Below are positions 14,585-16,237 of a DNA stretch of 16,237 nucleotides, in pieces; within the stretch, counting starts at the first letter, position 1, and each line of letters begins with the position of its first letter. Location: the NCBI GenBank assembly GCA_013329575.1, contig DUJX01000107.1, positions 1-16,237 on the forward strand, written 5' to 3'. This DNA is from Halobacteria archaeon. Lineage in GTDB: Archaea; Halobacteriota; Methanoliparia; Methanoliparales; Methanoliparaceae. The notes beneath the pieces are model-generated. The model ran no database searches. It was not told where the DNA came from and saw only the letters and a list, made by a program, of their open reading frames with translations. Made by a program: the position numbers and the translations under genes.

Positions 14585-15259
14585 ATGAGACGAGTCGAGT
14601 TTTTTAGTCAGAATAGAAGATTGGTCGGTGTATTTCATCAGGTAAAAAATAAGGAAAAGGCGCCGGTGGTTATCACATCTCACGGACTCGAGAGTTATAA
14701 GGATAGTGATAAATACCTTCGGATAGCAGAGCGATTTACTATTGATTTTTCTGTATTTAGGTTTGATTTCAGTGGATGTGGTGAGAGCGAGGGTGATATG
14801 ACCGAAGATCTGCCAAACAGGATATACGATCTTATAGCAGCGATCGATCTTATGAAGAAACAGCCTTACGTCGATCCAGACAGGATAGGATTATTAGGAA
14901 GTAGTATGGGTGGCTATCTATCGATTTTAGCAGCAAATAAAGAGAAGATCGGCGCAGTAGTGACGTGGTCTGCTCCGTATATACTAGAGTTAAACCTAGA
15001 CGGGCTTGATGAGAGATCTTTAGCATCTCTTAAGATCGATGCTAGAAACATAATAAAAAAAATTAAATCACCTATTCTGTTAATCCATGGTGATAAGGAC
15101 GATATAGTCCCTTTGAGCCATGCAGTAGAACTTTATAAAAATGCAAACACACCTAAAGAGCTAAAAATCATTAAAGGTGCAGATCATAGATTTTTAAACG
15201 TAGCATATCGTGAAGAGGCGATTAATCTAAGTCTTGAATGGTTTAAACGGTATCTATAA
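14585..15259 (+). CDS. Alpha/beta hydrolase (serine hydrolase, dienelactone hydrolase/esterase type)
   Basis: 224 residues. The oxyanion region SHGLESYKDS is at 32-41; the FDFSGCGESEG turn at 60-70 is typical of the BAAT/FrsA-like and UPF0227-like small hydrolases; the nucleophile elbow is GSSMGG with Ser107; the acid is Asp172 in HGDKDDIVP; the base is His201 in GADHRF. A full catalytic triad is therefore visible. No signal peptide, so cytoplasmic. The leaderless start fits the TATA box upstream. It stands alone, between the divergent kinase operon and the convergent Nudix gene. Substrate cannot be inferred; an ester or thioester hydrolase is most likely. Confidence 0.9.
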   Translation: MRRVEFFSQNRRLVGVFHQVKNKEKAPVVITSHGLESYKDSDKYLRIAERFTIDFSVFRFDFSGCGESEGDMTEDLPNRIYDLIAAIDLMKKQPYVDPDRIGLLGSSMGGYLSILAANKEKIGAVVTWSAPYILELNLDGLDERSLASLKIDARNIIKKIKSPILLIHGDKDDIVPLSHAVELYKNANTPKELKIIKGADHRFLNVAYREEAINLSLEWFKRYL

Positions 15260-15288
15260 TAGATATATAGATCACAGATATCATCTAT

Positions 15289-15371
15289 CGGTGAGGTAAT
15301 AATCGATGAGATAGAGACGATTCAAGCCGTATTCTCTGGCTAAATTTATCGTAATATAGAAACCTCACTCG
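15289..15371. other. Structured intergenic element, possible small RNA
   Basis: GTGAGGT (15291-15297) pairs with ACCTCAC (15362-15368), extended by CG/CG with one bulged base. Inside, CGATGAG (15304-15310) can pair with TTTATCG (15345-15351) using two G-T pairs, and AGCC (15325-15328) with GGCT (15338-15341). Stacked helices in the 180-base convergent gap could be a small RNA or the 3' structure of the hydrolase transcript. No known RNA family is recognised. Confidence 0.3.
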
Positions 15372-15439
15372 TATGTTAAAAATCATCTTTTTATATACTA
15401 CTTTGATAACGAAATTTATAAAAACGATTTATGACTAAA

Positions 15440-15973
15440 TTAAAAATCTTTTATCTTAGTCTTACATTCATCTATGATAGATAAAAAATTTTTTAGTATG
15501 AATGCGGTACCGCCCCATATCGTCTCCCCGTCATATCTCCATTCGATGGTATCCACATTATCTAAAAAGAACGATAAAGGCACAATTATAATTCGTTGTA
15601 CCTCTGTATTATTTATGATGAAATTATATGGATATGGAATAATTCCAACGAATGGAGTAACTATAAACGATGACGATACCGTCCTTATATCGTCCAATAC
15701 GCCCAATACATTGACATCGTGCGGTTTTAGCCCGATCTCTTCATGACTTTCTCTTAATGCGGTATCCTTCAAATCTTCGTTATTCTCTCGCGCCCCACCA
15801 GGAAAAGATATTTCTCCTTTGTGATAGGTAAGATTCTCGGTCCTTTTAATAAAAAGTACGTTATAATCATCGTCCTTTTTAAAAAGAGGGACCAGTACAG
15901 CAGATTGTCTTAAACTATTGTCCGATATTAAATCTCTCTTTCTATCCGCAAGAATCTCTTTAAAAATATACAT
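15440..15973 (-). CDS. Nudix hydrolase, CoA pyrophosphatase-like
   Basis: 177 residues. The complete Nudix box (G-x5-E-x7-RE-x2-EE-x-G) spans about 61-83, with RESHEEIGL at its end, and holds the metal-binding glutamates. Just before it, VLFIKRTENLTYHKGEISFPGG fits the extra motif of the CoA-diphosphatase subgroup (NudL, PCD1, NUDT7/8; LLTxR-x4-R-x3-GxVxFPGG), with Tyr-His in place of the usual R-x-H spacing. These enzymes split CoA and oxidised CoA into phosphopantetheine and 3',5'-ADP. No SD before the ATG; a TATTTAAA stretch and AT-rich DNA lie upstream. Substrate assignment moderate; Nudix family certain. Confidence 0.88.
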   Translation of the reverse strand: MYIFKEILADRKRDLISDNSLRQSAVLVPLFKKDDDYNVLFIKRTENLTYHKGEISFPGGARENNEDLKDTALRESHEEIGLKPHDVNVLGVLDDIRTVSSSFIVTPFVGIIPYPYNFIINNTEVQRIIIVPLSFFLDNVDTIEWRYDGETIWGGTAFILKNFLSIIDECKTKIKDF

Positions 15974-16065
15974 CTCTTTAAATAGTAGTATTTAGTAATA
16001 TTTATGGTTTATGGTATACAGATCAATATAAGAATTTTTGAAATATCTACCGATCCAAGTATTCA

Positions 16066-16137
16066 GGGCTCGTGTGGTAACGGATATCCTATTGGGCTTC
16101 GGACCCAATGATCCGGGTTCGATTCCCGGCGAGCCCA
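16066..16137 (+). tRNA. tRNA-Arg(TCG)
   Basis: A 72-base cloverleaf: acceptor GGGCTCG/CGAGCCC with discriminator A; short D stem with GG in the loop; anticodon stem TTGGG/CCCAA around CTTCGGA, anticodon TCG; four-base variable loop; T arm CCGGG-TTCGATT-CCCGG. No intron and no encoded CCA. A TATA-like GAAATATC lies about 22-26 bases upstream. The sequence after it to the end of the window is AT-rich and shows no gene. Confidence 0.97.
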
Positions 16138-16237
16138 TTATTATACGACTATTTTATTAAAAAATATTACATCCAAACGTCTATTTATTTATTAAGATTA
16201 AAATTTAATTTGATAATAAATATAATAAAGTTTAAAT

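Noticed and set aside
15291..15368. Degenerate or permuted tRNA suggested by the 7-bp closing stem and GATTCAAGCC
   Set aside because: No anticodon arm or T stem of proper length can be drawn; the tRNA-like parts are in the wrong order and weakly paired.
1..16237. Mobile elements, integrases or attachment sites at the tRNA genes
   Set aside because: No transposase or recombinase frame, no terminal inverted repeats, and no repeated tRNA 3' fragment seen near the three tRNAs.

Overview
The window looks like chromosomal DNA of an AT-rich archaeon. Evidence: a type-A-like RNase P RNA gene, three tRNA genes with no encoded 3' CCA, TATA-like boxes about 25 bases ahead of start codons that lack a ribosome binding site (leaderless genes), and mostly T-rich stretches in place of classical terminators. 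Other genes do use Shine-Dalgarno (SD) sites. I cannot fix the lineage; a euryarchaeal, Thermoplasmata-like genome is only a guess. I see no insertion sequence, phage gene or CRISPR array.

Bases 1-7100 hold an acyl-CoA and cobalamin block. On the minus strand lie the two subunits of a class I CoA-transferase followed by a cut-off acyl-CoA dehydrogenase. Divergently, on the plus strand, lie the large and small subunits of a coenzyme B12 acyl-CoA mutase and its MeaB-type GTPase chaperone. A corrinoid adenosyltransferase, which makes the cofactor, converges on them. The mutase carries Phe and Gln at the two positions that set substrate, the isobutyryl-CoA mutase pattern, not the Tyr/Arg of methylmalonyl-CoA mutase. 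The block therefore reads as a route that activates a short or branched acid to a CoA ester, rearranges its carbon skeleton (isobutyryl-CoA to butyryl-CoA) and oxidises it.

Bases 6700-11070 hold envelope and RNA genes: a small unrecognised membrane protein, a UPF0316 (DUF5698/DUF2179) membrane protein, an exported SIMPL-domain protein, tRNA-Arg(GCG), a radical-SAM aminomutase of the KamA family whose substrate pocket is not that of lysine 2,3-aminomutase, the RNase P RNA with an expanded run of hairpins, a possible 24-residue ORF with a perfect SD, and tRNA-Glu(CTC).

Bases 11220-14459 are one minus-strand operon: Mth938-like protein, two tandem thymidylate-kinase-fold proteins (one with the Walker A lysine changed to arginine), and a fusion of a polyphosphate-binding CHAD domain with a RelA/SpoT-type HD hydrolase domain. 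This is the best candidate for an undescribed system: a polyphosphate- or nucleotide-linked module of unknown chemistry.

Bases 14585 to the end hold an alpha/beta hydrolase, a structured intergenic element, a CoA-pyrophosphatase-like Nudix hydrolase and tRNA-Arg(TCG).
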